64,000 bases of DNA from Streptomyces hokutonensis (GTDB lineage Bacteria; Actinomycetota; Actinomycetes; Streptomycetales; Streptomycetaceae): the NCBI RefSeq assembly GCF_000376565.1, contig NZ_BARG01000044.1, forward strand, positions 62,001-126,000, in the 5' to 3' direction. The position numbers were made by a program, and so were the translations under genes. The notes beneath the pieces are model-generated. The model was not told the origin of the DNA and ran no database searches. It was given only the letters and a program-made list of their open reading frames with translations. Numbering within the stretch: the first letter of the stretch is position 1; the number at the start of each line of letters is the position of its first letter. Shown here piece after piece: positions 42,381 to 50,841 of the stretch.

Positions 42381-42848
42381 TCAGCGCAGAACCGAGGGAC
42401 TGCCGGACGGGGCATACAGGTCCAGAAGGCGGGTCCTGGACGCTCGCAGCCGATGTGCGAGGACGTCTCCCACCCACTGGGTCACCGCTACGCCCAGCGC
42501 GGGATCGTCCTGGCACAACGCGCGTACCTCCGGTGCAGGGAACTCGTAGGCGCGTACCGGGCTCATCGCCTCGGCACCCAGATGCCAGGTGTGCGGCGCG
42601 AACAGCCAGGACCAGCCGACGAGTTCGTTGTGCCCCAGCGCCTCGATGACCGCTGCCCGGCGGCCGGGTACGTGCATGTCGAGGGCGACGGTGCCGGTCC
42701 GGATGACCCAGAGCCGGTCGGCGCACCCGCCTTCCTCGAAGAGGCGCGCCCCCTGGGGGAACGCCACCTCCCTGGCGACGCGCATCAGCCGTTCCTGGTA
42801 TTGCGTGGGCAAGGCCCGCAGCATGCTGGATGGGGAGGAAGTGCTCAT
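42381..42848 (-). CDS. cyclic-nucleotide-binding-domain protein lacking a DNA-binding domain
   Basis: 155 aa from ATG 42848 (GGAAGAGG). It is a Crp/Fnr-type beta-roll: VAFPQGARLFEEGGCADRLW, VIRTGTVALDMHVPG, VIEALGHNELVGWSWLFAPH. The canonical cNMP phosphate-binding R-S/T-A is not obvious. Unlike full Crp/Fnr proteins it ends after the C-helix (VGDVLAHRLRASRTRLL) with no HTH. It may sense a ligand and act on a partner. Confidence 0.82.
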   Translation of the reverse strand: MSTSSPSSMLRALPTQYQERLMRVAREVAFPQGARLFEEGGCADRLWVIRTGTVALDMHVPGRRAAVIEALGHNELVGWSWLFAPHTWHLGAEAMSPVRAYEFPAPEVRALCQDDPALGVAVTQWVGDVLAHRLRASRTRLLDLYAPSGSPSVLR

Positions 42849-43358
42849 GTCTGCCTCTTCCTGAAGAGCCGGGACCTCCTGTGCGAGATCCATGTCCGTG
42901 CCAGCTGCGGGCGGAGCCGCTGAGCTGGTCGATCCGACGCGGACGCCGCGCGGGTGAGGCGCGGCCGACCTCAGGTGTCTACCTACGGGGGTTGTGCTGA
43001 GGACGGGCCGGTTTGGCCGCTCCGTCGTTGCGGGCCGCTGTCTCGTCTGCGGGTAGGTGCGCGATGAGCACGGCCGCTTAAGGACTCGCGGGCCGTCACC
43101 CGAAGGACTACGGCGTCACGTTCCGTCCGGTCGAGGGCCACGCTGCACTGTGTCCCGCCTGCCATGTACCTCTGGGACGAGGGAGGGTCTTACTTCTCCA
43201 GTGTGTGCCTGTGTGCCGGCCCTCGCCATGGGCCACTCGGCCCGGAGACCAGGCCGTTCGGCGCAGCGCCTGGGCAACCGTCGTCGAGAGGCAGGTCCAA
43301 TGCGGCTGCTGCGCTCCGGCCAGCCCGTGGTGCTGCCCCGTGCGTCCGGCTGTCCGGG
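42849..43358. other. intergenic containing a DevR-type box
   Basis: 510 bp upstream of the cNMP-domain gene. Apart from the dyad at 43230 no feature is evident. Short frames here do not look coding. Confidence 0.4.
43230..43243. promoter_or_regulatory. GGGCCACTCGGCCC dyad, candidate DevR/OsdR box
   Basis: Matches the recurrent island motif GGGCC-N4-GGCCC. Its closest downstream gene on the minus strand is the cNMP-domain protein (start 42848, 380 bp away), a long distance for a promoter box, so its target is uncertain. Confidence 0.45.
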
Positions 43359-43820
43359 TCAGCTGTCGAGGGGCAGCGGAGGCAGGGTGAGCCGGATGCC
43401 GGTGACCAAGGCGGGGTGGATGCGGACGGCGTAGTCCATCACCTGGTTCGTCCAGGGGCGCAGCATCGAGCGGTAGCGGGCCAGTTCGCCGGGATCGGTG
43501 ATCAGACAGGCGTATCCGGTGACGACGACGCTCCAGCCGAGGTGGGTGTCCGGGTCGATGGCGTCGGCCTCGTAGGCGACGACGACGCCTCGTTTGTCGG
43601 CCTCCTGGGCATGGGATGTCAGGGCCGCACCCTCGGGGGTGCGGATGATGACGTCGCCGCTGTCCAGGACGTGATTGACGGGACGGATGGTCGGGAGCGC
43701 CTGCCGGGTGAAGACGATCCTGCCCAGCGAGACCCCGCCCAGCAGCCTGAGTGCCTCGTCGCTGTCGAGTTCCACGGACTGGCGCGGCTCGTCGGCGATC
43801 GCCCGGTGGTTACTTGGCAT
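43359..43820 (-). CDS. PPOX-family (pyridoxamine 5'-phosphate oxidase-like) protein
   Basis: 153 aa. A split beta-barrel flavin-binding fold: GGVSLGRIVFTRQALPTIRPVNHVLDSGDVIIRT, with GRI.F...A.P.I.PVN typical of the family, then VVVTGYACLITD. It probably binds FMN, F420 or haem. Homologues are DosR-regulon members in mycobacteria. The dyad at 43934 lies 114 bp upstream. Confidence 0.86.
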   Translation of the reverse strand: MPSNHRAIADEPRQSVELDSDEALRLLGGVSLGRIVFTRQALPTIRPVNHVLDSGDVIIRTPEGAALTSHAQEADKRGVVVAYEADAIDPDTHLGWSVVVTGYACLITDPGELARYRSMLRPWTNQVMDYAVRIHPALVTGIRLTLPPLPLDS

Positions 43821-43933
43821 GGTGGACTTCCGTACGGTTTCGCCGCCCGTTCCGTGTCGCGGGCGGGGCGACTGGCTCCTTCAGGGCTCGGCCTGACGAG
43901 GTCAATCGAACGGGCATCGCGCCCGTTACGCCA

Positions 43934-43947
43934 GGGCCGTTCGGTCC
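43934..43947. promoter_or_regulatory. GGGCCGTTCGGTCC dyad, candidate DevR/OsdR box
   Basis: Imperfect copy of the GGGCC-N4-GGCCC motif, 114 bp before the PPOX-family start (43820, minus strand), a position suited to activation. Confidence 0.5.
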
Positions 43948-43993
43948 TTTGTGCCCGGACCGTCTGACCCTGTCCGCGGGCGGGAGCGGCCTC

Positions 43994-44671
43994 TCAGCCG
44001 GCAGCCGCACTTCCGCAGACGTCGTCGCCGCGGTGGCCCAACCTCTCGGCCTCGACGTCGACGACTCCGTCCACACCGTGGCACAGACGCACCACGAGCG
44101 GGATGAGGGACTTGCGATCGACCGTGCCGCTCAGGAAGACGTGGCCGTCCACGACGCGCGCCGCCACCGCGGAGCAGGCACCGCCCAGTGTGCGGACCAG
44201 CACGACCTCGGCGATCTCGTCCCGGATGGCCCGGTCCCCGCGCAGGAACACCCTCAATAGGTCGGCCCGGCTGACCACGCCGACAACCCGTTCCGCCTCA
44301 TCCACGACCAGCAGCCGCTTGACGCGGTGGCGTTCCATCACCTGGGCGGCCTCCACGACCGTCCACTGCGGACGGCCGGTGACAGCCGGGCTGCTCATCA
44401 GTCCCTCGGCAGTGGTCGCCTCGATCCTGGCCCTATCCGCGGGCTGCGGATGCAGAGCCGGCAGCAGCCCGGCCGGGTCGAGCTGTCCCGCCTGCTTGTG
44501 CAGCAGATCCGTCTCGGCGACCACGCCCAGAGGGCGGTCGTCGCTGTCCACGACAGGCACGGCGGTGATGTCGTGATCGGCGAGCAGTCTGACGATCTCC
44601 TTGAAGCCGGTGTCCGGCCGCACTCGCACGACGGATGTGGTCATGAGGTCGCTCACCGTCCGGTGCTGCAT
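43994..44671 (-). CDS. CBS-CBS-BON protein
   Basis: 225 aa from ATG 44671 (GAGGAG). Two CBS domains (MTTSVVRVRPDTGFKEIVRL...ITAVPVVDSDDRPLGVVAETDL and TVVEAAQVMERHRVKRLLVVDEAERVVGVVSRADL) are followed by a BON domain (ARVVDGHVFLSGTVDRKSLIPLVVRLCHGVDGVVDVEAERL). CBS binds adenosine nucleotides and BON may bind membranes. This tri-domain architecture occurs in actinomycete stress islands. A GGGCC-N4-GGCCC dyad lies 65 bp upstream. Confidence 0.9.
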   Translation of the reverse strand: MQHRTVSDLMTTSVVRVRPDTGFKEIVRLLADHDITAVPVVDSDDRPLGVVAETDLLHKQAGQLDPAGLLPALHPQPADRARIEATTAEGLMSSPAVTGRPQWTVVEAAQVMERHRVKRLLVVDEAERVVGVVSRADLLRVFLRGDRAIRDEIAEVVLVRTLGGACSAVAARVVDGHVFLSGTVDRKSLIPLVVRLCHGVDGVVDVEAERLGHRGDDVCGSAAAG

Positions 44672-44735
44672 GGCTTGTGTCTCCTCTTGTGCGCGGTTTC
44701 CTTCCACCCTCGGCCGGCGTCGCCACGTCTCCAAT

Positions 44736-44749
44736 GGGCCACCCGGCCC
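44736..44749. promoter_or_regulatory. GGGCCACCCGGCCC dyad, candidate DevR/OsdR box
   Basis: Lies 65 bp upstream of the CBS-BON start (44671, minus strand), near the expected promoter position. Confidence 0.55.
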
Positions 44750-44908
44750 CCGTTTGTGGCCAACCCGCCCCAAGGCGTGTGGGGGAAGGAAGCGTTGAGA
44801 CGAAGGACGGTTGCCGCCGATCCGAAGGATGGAAACGGTCCCGGAAGGACCGCGTCGCGAGGACGGGAAAGCCGACGCGCGCAGGCATGACGGACACCTC
44901 GGCCGCGC

Positions 44909-44944
44909 CCGCCGTTCGGCCCCGCCCATAGGGCCGTTCGGCCC
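44909..44944. promoter_or_regulatory. tandem DevR/OsdR-type boxes, 22 bp apart
   Basis: A perfect copy GGGCCGTTCGGCCC (44931-44944) is preceded by an imperfect copy (GCCGTTCGGC at 44911-44920). Their centres are 22 bp (two helical turns) apart, as in cooperative DevR binding. They lie about 100 bp upstream of the tandem USP gene (45040). Confidence 0.6.
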
Positions 44945-45039
44945 ATGTCGAGGACCTGCGGCCCCTGCCGCCCGTCCTCTTGGACCACGAGGCTTGAACC
45001 AGATCCTCCGAAGCATCTGAGTTCCGGGAGGTACCCGCC

Positions 45040-45945
45040 ATGTCCCGTACCATCGCCGTAGGTCTCGACGGCTCCCCCGAAAGCCGTGCCGCCGCCGACT
45101 GGGCAGCCCGTGCAGCGAGACTCCGCGCCCTGCCGCTGAAGCTGGTCAATGTGTGGGAACCCGTCCCGGCGCCGATGGCAGAGGACCCGCTCCTCGGGGC
45201 CGACACACAGCAGCACTGGAGTCAGCGCATCCCCCGTGAGGCCGCCGAGAGAATCCGAGCACGCCACCCCGGGCTGGACGTCACCGTGGAGCAGCGCACC
45301 GGCTGGGCCGGCGAAGCACTGGTAGATGCGGCGAGGGAATCCGAACTGCTGGTCCTGGGGTCGCGTGGCTTGAGCGGGGTGGGCGGCTTCATGATCGGTT
45401 CCGTCGGCATGGCAGTGGTGGCGCATGCCGAGCGGCCCGTCGTCCTCGTCCGTGCCGGCGAACTGGCCGCCTTCGAGCACACGAGAGATCCTGCCGGAAG
45501 CCCCTCCGCCGATACCGCGTACCGGCCCGTTGTCCTCGGTGTCGACACCGAACACCCCGACGGCTCACTGATCGAGTTCGCCTTCGATGCCGCCGAGCGC
45601 CGGGCCACCACTCTGCACGCCGTGCACAGTTGGACCGTCCCGCCCCACGACTGGTATGCGCCCTCCGCCAATGACCGGTTGAACGCCCAACTGGCCGTGA
45701 AGGAAGCCGCCGCCCTGACAGCGGCGCTGCGGCCCTGGCGGCAGAAGTTCCCGACCGTCGACGTGGTCGAGGATTCCCGGCCGGCCAGAGCCGCCGACCT
45801 TCTGCTGGACGCCTCCCGGGACGCCTCCCTGATCGTCGTCGGCCGCCGGATCCGCCGCTCGCCCCTCGGCGCCCACACCGGGCCCATCACCCATGCCGTA
45901 CTGCACCACTGCACCGTCCCCGTGGCCGTCGTCTCGCACCGTTGA
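45040..45945 (+). CDS. tandem universal stress protein (two UspA domains)
   Basis: 301 aa. Domain 1 (1-140): TIAVGLDGSPESRAAADWAA and LLVLGSRGLSGVGGFMIGSVG, with the G-x2-G-x9-G-S ATP motif intact. Domain 2 (165-300): VVLGVDTEHPDGSLIEFAF and LIVVGRRIRRSPLGAHTGPI, with a degenerate motif. ATG 45040 follows GGGAGG. Two-domain USPs are characteristic of DosR regulons. It lies directly behind the tandem DevR-type boxes, which suggests induction by hypoxia/NO. Confidence 0.92.
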   Translation: MSRTIAVGLDGSPESRAAADWAARAARLRALPLKLVNVWEPVPAPMAEDPLLGADTQQHWSQRIPREAAERIRARHPGLDVTVEQRTGWAGEALVDAARESELLVLGSRGLSGVGGFMIGSVGMAVVAHAERPVVLVRAGELAAFEHTRDPAGSPSADTAYRPVVLGVDTEHPDGSLIEFAFDAAERRATTLHAVHSWTVPPHDWYAPSANDRLNAQLAVKEAAALTAALRPWRQKFPTVDVVEDSRPARAADLLLDASRDASLIVVGRRIRRSPLGAHTGPITHAVLHHCTVPVAVVSHR

Positions 45946-46267
45946 CCAGACCCGAGGTGAGGGCCTCGACGGAACAGCACCTGATGGCCCTGCTTCGAAC
46001 CCCTGGCCTCGCGGCAGTTGCCATCTGCCACCAGCGCCAGCCACGTCCCCGAAAGACAACATCGTCAAGCCATGACATCCCCTAACCCGACGTGCTACGG
46101 CGCCATCATCGGAGGTTTCCTCGCATGCCCAGACTGGCCACCCGCGCCCACGCCAGCCACCGACTCGTTTGGCTCGGCCATCCGGAAGCGGGCCGGGTAG
46201 CGTGGATGACGGGCCAGCAAGCCCCGAAAGAAGCCTTCGTACCTCGGCCGAAAGCGGAAGGGTTCCC
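45946..46267. other. intergenic region
   Basis: 322 bp between the tandem USP and VOC genes. No dyad or RNA is evident. The ribosome binding site GGAAGGG of the VOC gene closes the region. Confidence 0.4.
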
Positions 46268-46750
46268 ATGGCACACTCACGAGAAGCGCCCGCCGGCCCG
46301 CTCCCGGCGGACCCGCAATCGGGTGGGAGCGGATTAAACGCGAGCGGACCACGGCTGGCCTCGGTCGTGGTGTTCGTCAACGACCACGACGCATCGGCGG
46401 ACTTCTACCGAGAACTGCTGAACATGCAGGTCACGGTCCGCACGGCCACGGCTGCGCTGCTCGTGGGCCCAGGCGGATTCCAGGTGTACGTTCGCGCCGT
46501 GGGTCCGAGCGCCCCCCACCCGGTGGGCCACGTAGGCGCGCAGTACGTGATCTGGACGGCCGACGGCCCAGAAGACTTCCAGCGGTGCGAGCGCGTGCTA
46601 CGCGCCCAGTCCGAGCATGTCTACACCCGGCAAGGGGAGGGTTTCACCCTCATCGAAGGCCGGGATCCCAGCGGCCTGCCGGTGCTGGTGGCCTACCCGG
46701 GGCCGGACGAAGTCGCGCGACTCGAAATCATCTCCCGCTACTACATGTGA
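46268..46750 (+). CDS. VOC (glyoxalase/bleomycin-resistance) family protein
   Basis: 160 aa from ATG 46268 (GGAAGGG). The betaalpha-betabetabeta module is seen in ASVVVFVNDHDASADFYREL, TATAALLVGPGGFQVYVRAV and GEGFTLIEGRDPSGLPVLVAY. The D-F-Y-R-E-L element is typical. The substrate is unknown, and metal ligands are not obvious. An upstream in-frame start at 46169 lacks support. It is followed by a DUF488 gene. Confidence 0.8.
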   Translation: MAHSREAPAGPLPADPQSGGSGLNASGPRLASVVVFVNDHDASADFYRELLNMQVTVRTATAALLVGPGGFQVYVRAVGPSAPHPVGHVGAQYVIWTADGPEDFQRCERVLRAQSEHVYTRQGEGFTLIEGRDPSGLPVLVAYPGPDEVARLEIISRYYM

Positions 46751-46798
46751 CGGCGCCGGAAGCGGCGCACTCGGCCCAGCTCACCAGGAGGCCCCTCC

Positions 46799-47161
46799 AT
46801 GGCACGCACGAAGAAGGTGCACGTCCGCAGGGTCTACGAGCCCCGGGAGCGGGCCGACGGCGCCAGAGTGCTGGTCGACCGCATCTGGCCGCGGGGAATG
46901 ACCAAGGAGAAGGCCCACCTCGACGAGTGGTGCAAACAGGTCGCCCCGTCCACGGACCTGCGCAAATGGTACAGCCACGACCCGGAGCGTTTCACCGAGT
47001 TCAGCCGCCGTTACCGGGCCGAACTCGAAGATCCCGACCACGCGGAAGCGCTGGCCCACCTTCGCGACCTCGCCAAGGAACGGACGGTGACGCTCCTGAC
47101 CGCGACCAAGCAACCTGAGATCAGTGAAGCCGAGGTCCTGGCCGAACTCCTCCGAGGCTGA
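46799..47161 (+). CDS. DUF488-family protein
   Basis: 120 aa. The conserved sequence RVYEPRERADGARVLVDRIWPRG, followed by WCKQVAPSTDLRKWYSHDPERF and TLLTATKQPEIS, marks DUF488. Some relatives sit in DNA-repair or stress contexts, but a biochemical role is not known. It has its own ribosome binding site (CAGGAGG) and follows the VOC gene by 48 bp, so co-transcription is likely. Confidence 0.88.
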   Translation: MARTKKVHVRRVYEPRERADGARVLVDRIWPRGMTKEKAHLDEWCKQVAPSTDLRKWYSHDPERFTEFSRRYRAELEDPDHAEALAHLRDLAKERTVTLLTATKQPEISEAEVLAELLRG

Positions 47162-47300
47162 CAACCGGTCAGAACGCGCCGGGTGCCAGTGCAACCGTTT
47201 GCTCGCCAGTGCCACCCAGGGGCCCCTGACGGACAACCTGCTCGAAGCGCGGCTGGCCTGTGGTCAGCCGGGACCCTGTCCATAACGTTCTACCTCGGCG

Positions 47301-48554
47301 TCAACTGGCCCGGTCGGATGCGCAGAGAAGATCGGCGAGAGACACGTCGGTGTCGGCGAGCTTCTTCGTGTCGACGGCCCGGCCGGAAGTCACCAGAGTG
47401 CGGATCGGGTCGGTGACGTCCCAGACGTTGACGTTCATCCCGGCCAGTACCCGGCCCTCAGCCAGCCAGAACGCGATGAATTCGCGGGTGTCTGTAGGGC
47501 CGCGGAAGACGACTTGGTCATAGCCGCCGGGCTCGACATAACCGGTGTACTCCATGCCCAGGTCGTACTGGTCGGTGAAGAAGTAGGGCACGCGGTCGTA
47601 GGACACGTCCTGGCCGAGCATGGTCTTGGCGGCGGTCTGCGGCTGGTTCAGGGCGTTGGCCCAGTGCTCGACGCGGATGTGTGTGCCCAGCAGCGGGTGG
47701 GCGGCGTTGGCGACGTCTCCGGCGGCGTAGATGTCCGGGTTCGAGGTGCGCAGGTGGGCGTCGACGCGGACGCCGTTGCCGGTCTCCAGGCCGGCCGCTT
47801 CGGCAAGCTGGGTGTTGGGGGTGATGCCGATGCCGACGATGACCGCGTCGGCATCGATGCGGCTGCCGTCGGCCAGCAGGACCGCGTTGGCCCGGCCACC
47901 GTCGCCGGTGATCTCGGCCACCTGAACACCGCAGCGCAGGTCGACCCCGTGATCGGTGTGCAGGTCGGCGAAGACCTGGGCGGCCTCGCGGCCCAGCACG
48001 CGCAGCAGGGGCAACTCCCCCGCCTCCAGCACCGTGACGTCGACGCCGGCGGCGCGGGCGGCGGCTGCGGTCTCCAGGCCGATCCAGCCAGCGCCGATCA
48101 CCGCGATCCGGGAGACGGACGCGAAGATTTCCTTGATCCGGTCGCTGTCGTCGAGCCGGCGCAGATAGAGCACACCGTCGAGGTCGGCTCCGGGCACCGG
48201 CGGCAGGCGGCGCGGCGAGGAACCGGTCGTCAGCAGCAGTTTCGCGTAGCCCAGGCGGCTGCCGTCGGCGAGGGCCACCTCGTGGGCGGCGGGGTCGATC
48301 CCCGTGACCGTGGTACCGAGACACAGATCGACGTCGTGGTCGGCATACCACTGGGACGGATAAACGTAGACGGTGTCCCGCTCGTCCTTGCCCAGCAGAT
48401 AGCCCTTCGAGAGCGGGGGCCGCTCGTAGGGGCGCTCGCTCTCCTCCCCGAGCAGGACGACCGGGCCGCCGAAGCCCTCCTCCCGGAGGGTCTGCGCGGC
48501 TTTCGCGCCAGCCAGCCCGGCTCCGACAATGACAAATCCGGTGTGTGCGGTCAT
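47301..48554 (-). CDS. FAD-dependent oxidoreductase (ferredoxin-reductase type)
   Basis: 417 aa. An N-terminal FAD-binding GAGLAGAKAAQTLRE and a second GAGWIGLETAAAARAAG NAD(P)-binding motif, plus the C-terminal FAD motif IYAAGDVANA. The conserved PYERPPLSK identifies the rubredoxin/ferredoxin reductase family that serves cytochrome P450s and dioxygenases. A likely partner is the fdxA ferredoxin. The gene is close behind the transaldolase gene, in the same direction. Confidence 0.92.
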   Translation of the reverse strand: MTAHTGFVIVGAGLAGAKAAQTLREEGFGGPVVLLGEESERPYERPPLSKGYLLGKDERDTVYVYPSQWYADHDVDLCLGTTVTGIDPAAHEVALADGSRLGYAKLLLTTGSSPRRLPPVPGADLDGVLYLRRLDDSDRIKEIFASVSRIAVIGAGWIGLETAAAARAAGVDVTVLEAGELPLLRVLGREAAQVFADLHTDHGVDLRCGVQVAEITGDGGRANAVLLADGSRIDADAVIVGIGITPNTQLAEAAGLETGNGVRVDAHLRTSNPDIYAAGDVANAAHPLLGTHIRVEHWANALNQPQTAAKTMLGQDVSYDRVPYFFTDQYDLGMEYTGYVEPGGYDQVVFRGPTDTREFIAFWLAEGRVLAGMNVNVWDVTDPIRTLVTSGRAVDTKKLADTDVSLADLLCASDRAS

Positions 48555-48585
48555 GTCCTCTCCTCTGCTGGGGTATGCGACGTCG

Positions 48586-49701
48586 TCAGGCAGCGTTGCG
48601 GTTGGTGTTCAGCACGGTCTCCAGGCCGCGGAACAGTTCGGTCCCGGAAGCCGTGAACTTGGCGATGCCCTCGTCCTCCAGCACGCGCACCACGTCGTCG
48701 TAGGACACACCGACCCCCTCCAGGTCGTCCAATACCTGCCGGGCTGCCGCGTAGGTGCCGTGGATGGTGTCGCCCTGGATGCGGGCGTGGTCGGCGACCG
48801 CGCGCAGGGTCTGCTCCGGCATCGTGTTGACCACGCCGGGCGCCACCAGTTCGGTGACGTAACGGGTGTCGTCGTAGGAGGGGTCCTTCACCCCGGTGGA
48901 GGCCCACAGCGGGCGCTGGGGGCGCATGCCGGCCGCGGCCAGCACCTGCCACTGCTGGGATGCGGCGGTCTGCTCGAAGTGCTGGTAGGCCAGGCGCGCG
49001 TTGGCGATCGCGGCCTGTCCGCGAAGAGCCCGTGCCTCGGGCGTGGCGATCTTGTCCAGTCGGCTGTCGACCTCGGTGTCCACCCGGCTGACGAAGAAGG
49101 AGGCGACCGAGGCGATGGATGCCAGATCGCGTCCGGCCGCGTGCGCCTGGGCCATGCCGTCGAGGAAGGCCCGGAGGACCTGGTCGTAGCGGTCCAGGGA
49201 GAAGATCAGCGTCACGTTGATGCTGATGCCCTCGCCGAGCGCTGTGCTGATCGCCTCCAGGCTCTTCTGAGTGGCGGGGATCTTCACGAACAGGTTCGGC
49301 CGGTCCACCAGCCACCACAGGGCGCGGGCCTCGGCGATCGTCGCCGCGGTGTCGTGGGCGACGCGCGGGTCGACTTCGATGGAGACCCTTCCGTCCACCC
49401 CGTCGCTGACCTCGTACACCGGGCGCAGCTCGTCGCAGGCCCACCGCACGTCGAATGCGGTCAGCAGCCGCACGGCCTCCTCCACCCGCACCCCGCGCCG
49501 GGTCAGATCGCCGATCTGCTCGTCGTAGCGGTCACCGGAACGGATCGCCTTGGCGAAGATCGTCGGGTTGCTGGTGATGCCGACCACCCGGTGCTCGCGC
49601 ACCAGGTCGGCCAGTCCGCCGCCCGCGAGCCGTTCCCGGCTCAGATCATCGAGCCAGACCGCCACGCCTTCGGCGGTCAGCCGGTCCAGGTTCTCACTCA
49701 T
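48586..49701 (-). CDS. tal: transaldolase
   Basis: 371 aa. Family signatures GITSNPTIFAKAI and NLFVKIPATQKSLEAI (the Schiff-base Lys in VKIPAT), then GISINVTLIFSLDRY, match class-I actinomycete transaldolases. It transfers a dihydroxyacetone unit in the non-oxidative pentose phosphate pathway. A copy in this stress island would link sugar phosphates with NADPH needs under low oxygen. ATG 49701 with GGGAGAAG upstream. Confidence 0.95.
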   Translation of the reverse strand: MSENLDRLTAEGVAVWLDDLSRERLAGGGLADLVREHRVVGITSNPTIFAKAIRSGDRYDEQIGDLTRRGVRVEEAVRLLTAFDVRWACDELRPVYEVSDGVDGRVSIEVDPRVAHDTAATIAEARALWWLVDRPNLFVKIPATQKSLEAISTALGEGISINVTLIFSLDRYDQVLRAFLDGMAQAHAAGRDLASIASVASFFVSRVDTEVDSRLDKIATPEARALRGQAAIANARLAYQHFEQTAASQQWQVLAAAGMRPQRPLWASTGVKDPSYDDTRYVTELVAPGVVNTMPEQTLRAVADHARIQGDTIHGTYAAARQVLDDLEGVGVSYDDVVRVLEDEGIAKFTASGTELFRGLETVLNTNRNAA

Positions 49702-49736
49702 GGTCTTCTCCCTTGCGTTGCATCACGTGATGCCGT

Positions 49737-50549
49737 TCAGGGCGCGCCGTCGGGGTCCTGCGGGGGCATGGCGCCGGGCTCTTTCGGGCCGGTGTCGGCG
49801 GCAGGGCTCGGCTCCCTGCGTCCCCCCTTCGCTACGCGCAGCTCCACGCAGCAGCGTCCCGGGACCGGCGCGAGGACCGCCTCGATCCCGCCCGCCTGCA
49901 CTCCGGTGAGAAAACCGCCGAGGAAAGCGTGGTTGATCCCGCACACCAGCTCGGGCGAGCGGGCGGCGAGGGGGTGGAAGGGGCAGTTGAGCAGCCGCAA
50001 CTCGGCCGGGGCCGGACGGTCGGGTTCGAAGCCGTGCTGCTCCAGCACGGCCTCGGCGAGGGCGACGGAACGTTCCGGCCCCAGGCGGCCGGAACGGCGG
50101 CGGGCGCGCGTCGCGGCGCCGAGGTCCTCGCCGCGGCAGCGTGCCGAGCGCAGTGCGGCCGACTGTGCGTCCTCACCCGGCTCCTGGTCGAGGAGCGCGT
50201 CGAGGAGGATCTCCGCAAGAATGTCGGGACGGCGCTCCGGGATGCTGATGCGGATGTCGGTGTCCGCCGGTTCGTAGACTCTGGGCTTGCGGCCGACCCG
50301 GCGGACGCCGTCCGGGCTGTCGTAGCGGGAGCGCAGCAGTCCGGCGGCGACGAGCTTGTCCAGATGGAAGGCGGCCAGCTTCGCCGAGACACCTGCGTCG
50401 GCTGCGGCTTCCTCCCTCGTCACCGGCCGGTGGGCGCGCCGTGTGAAGCCGTACAGCCGACGGCGCACGTCGTCCGCGAGGACGGTGACCGCTTCCAGAC
50501 CCACGGCGGTGGGCGGTGGAGACGAAGCCGGAGTCAGGTCAGAGTCCAT
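49737..50549 (-). CDS. HTH regulator, paralogue with C-x13-C site
   Basis: 270 aa from ATG 50549 (GGAGG immediately upstream, so the exact start is open). The winged helix spans ADDVRRRLYGFTRRAHRPVT and VSAKLAAFHLDKLVAAGLL. The C-terminal domain has LNCPFHPLAARSPELVC (C-x13-C) and a GRCC pair, equivalent to the sensor cysteines of the 34205 regulator, so metal or Fe-S sensing is inferred. It is divergent from folE, with repeated TGATAGTTGGCG-type elements between them. Confidence 0.8.
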   Translation of the reverse strand: MDSDLTPASSPPPTAVGLEAVTVLADDVRRRLYGFTRRAHRPVTREEAAADAGVSAKLAAFHLDKLVAAGLLRSRYDSPDGVRRVGRKPRVYEPADTDIRISIPERRPDILAEILLDALLDQEPGEDAQSAALRSARCRGEDLGAATRARRRSGRLGPERSVALAEAVLEQHGFEPDRPAPAELRLLNCPFHPLAARSPELVCGINHAFLGGFLTGVQAGGIEAVLAPVPGRCCVELRVAKGGRREPSPAADTGPKEPGAMPPQDPDGAP

Positions 50550-50560
50550 ACCTCCACAAT

Positions 50561-50650
50561 AACGCCAACTATCACTAGTGGAACTCGCATCTACCTCACA
50601 ACGCCCCACCATGCTGACCCGAGAGAAAATAAAACTAATGATGGTTGGCG
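50561..50650. promoter_or_regulatory. inverted copies of a TGATRGTTGGCG element in a divergent promoter
   Basis: TGATAGTTGGCG occurs on the minus strand near 50563-50574 and TGATGGTTGGCG on the plus strand at 50639-50650. A weaker copy (ATGGTGGGGCG) lies between them. They lie between the HTH regulator and folE, near each start. The regulator probably binds both to control itself and folE. Confidence 0.5.
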
Positions 50651-50841
50651 AAATAGACGCGCGTGGGCGATCGTAGTATGGAGCGGCTGACGACGGCCGG
50701 CTCGCCTCTGGCGGTGTACGGCAGTCGTCCGCCGCACCTATGTGCAGCAGTTCCTCATGTGCATCGCTGCCTCGATCGCCCGGGCGGTCACCGCTGGCGG
50801 CGGTTTGTACGCACCAGCTCAGTTCAGGATCGGTGAGTGAC

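Noticed and set aside
47210..47232. GGGGCCCC palindrome in the DUF488/reductase gap
   Set aside because: Lacks the 4-bp spacer of the DevR-type boxes, and short GC palindromes are common in this genome.
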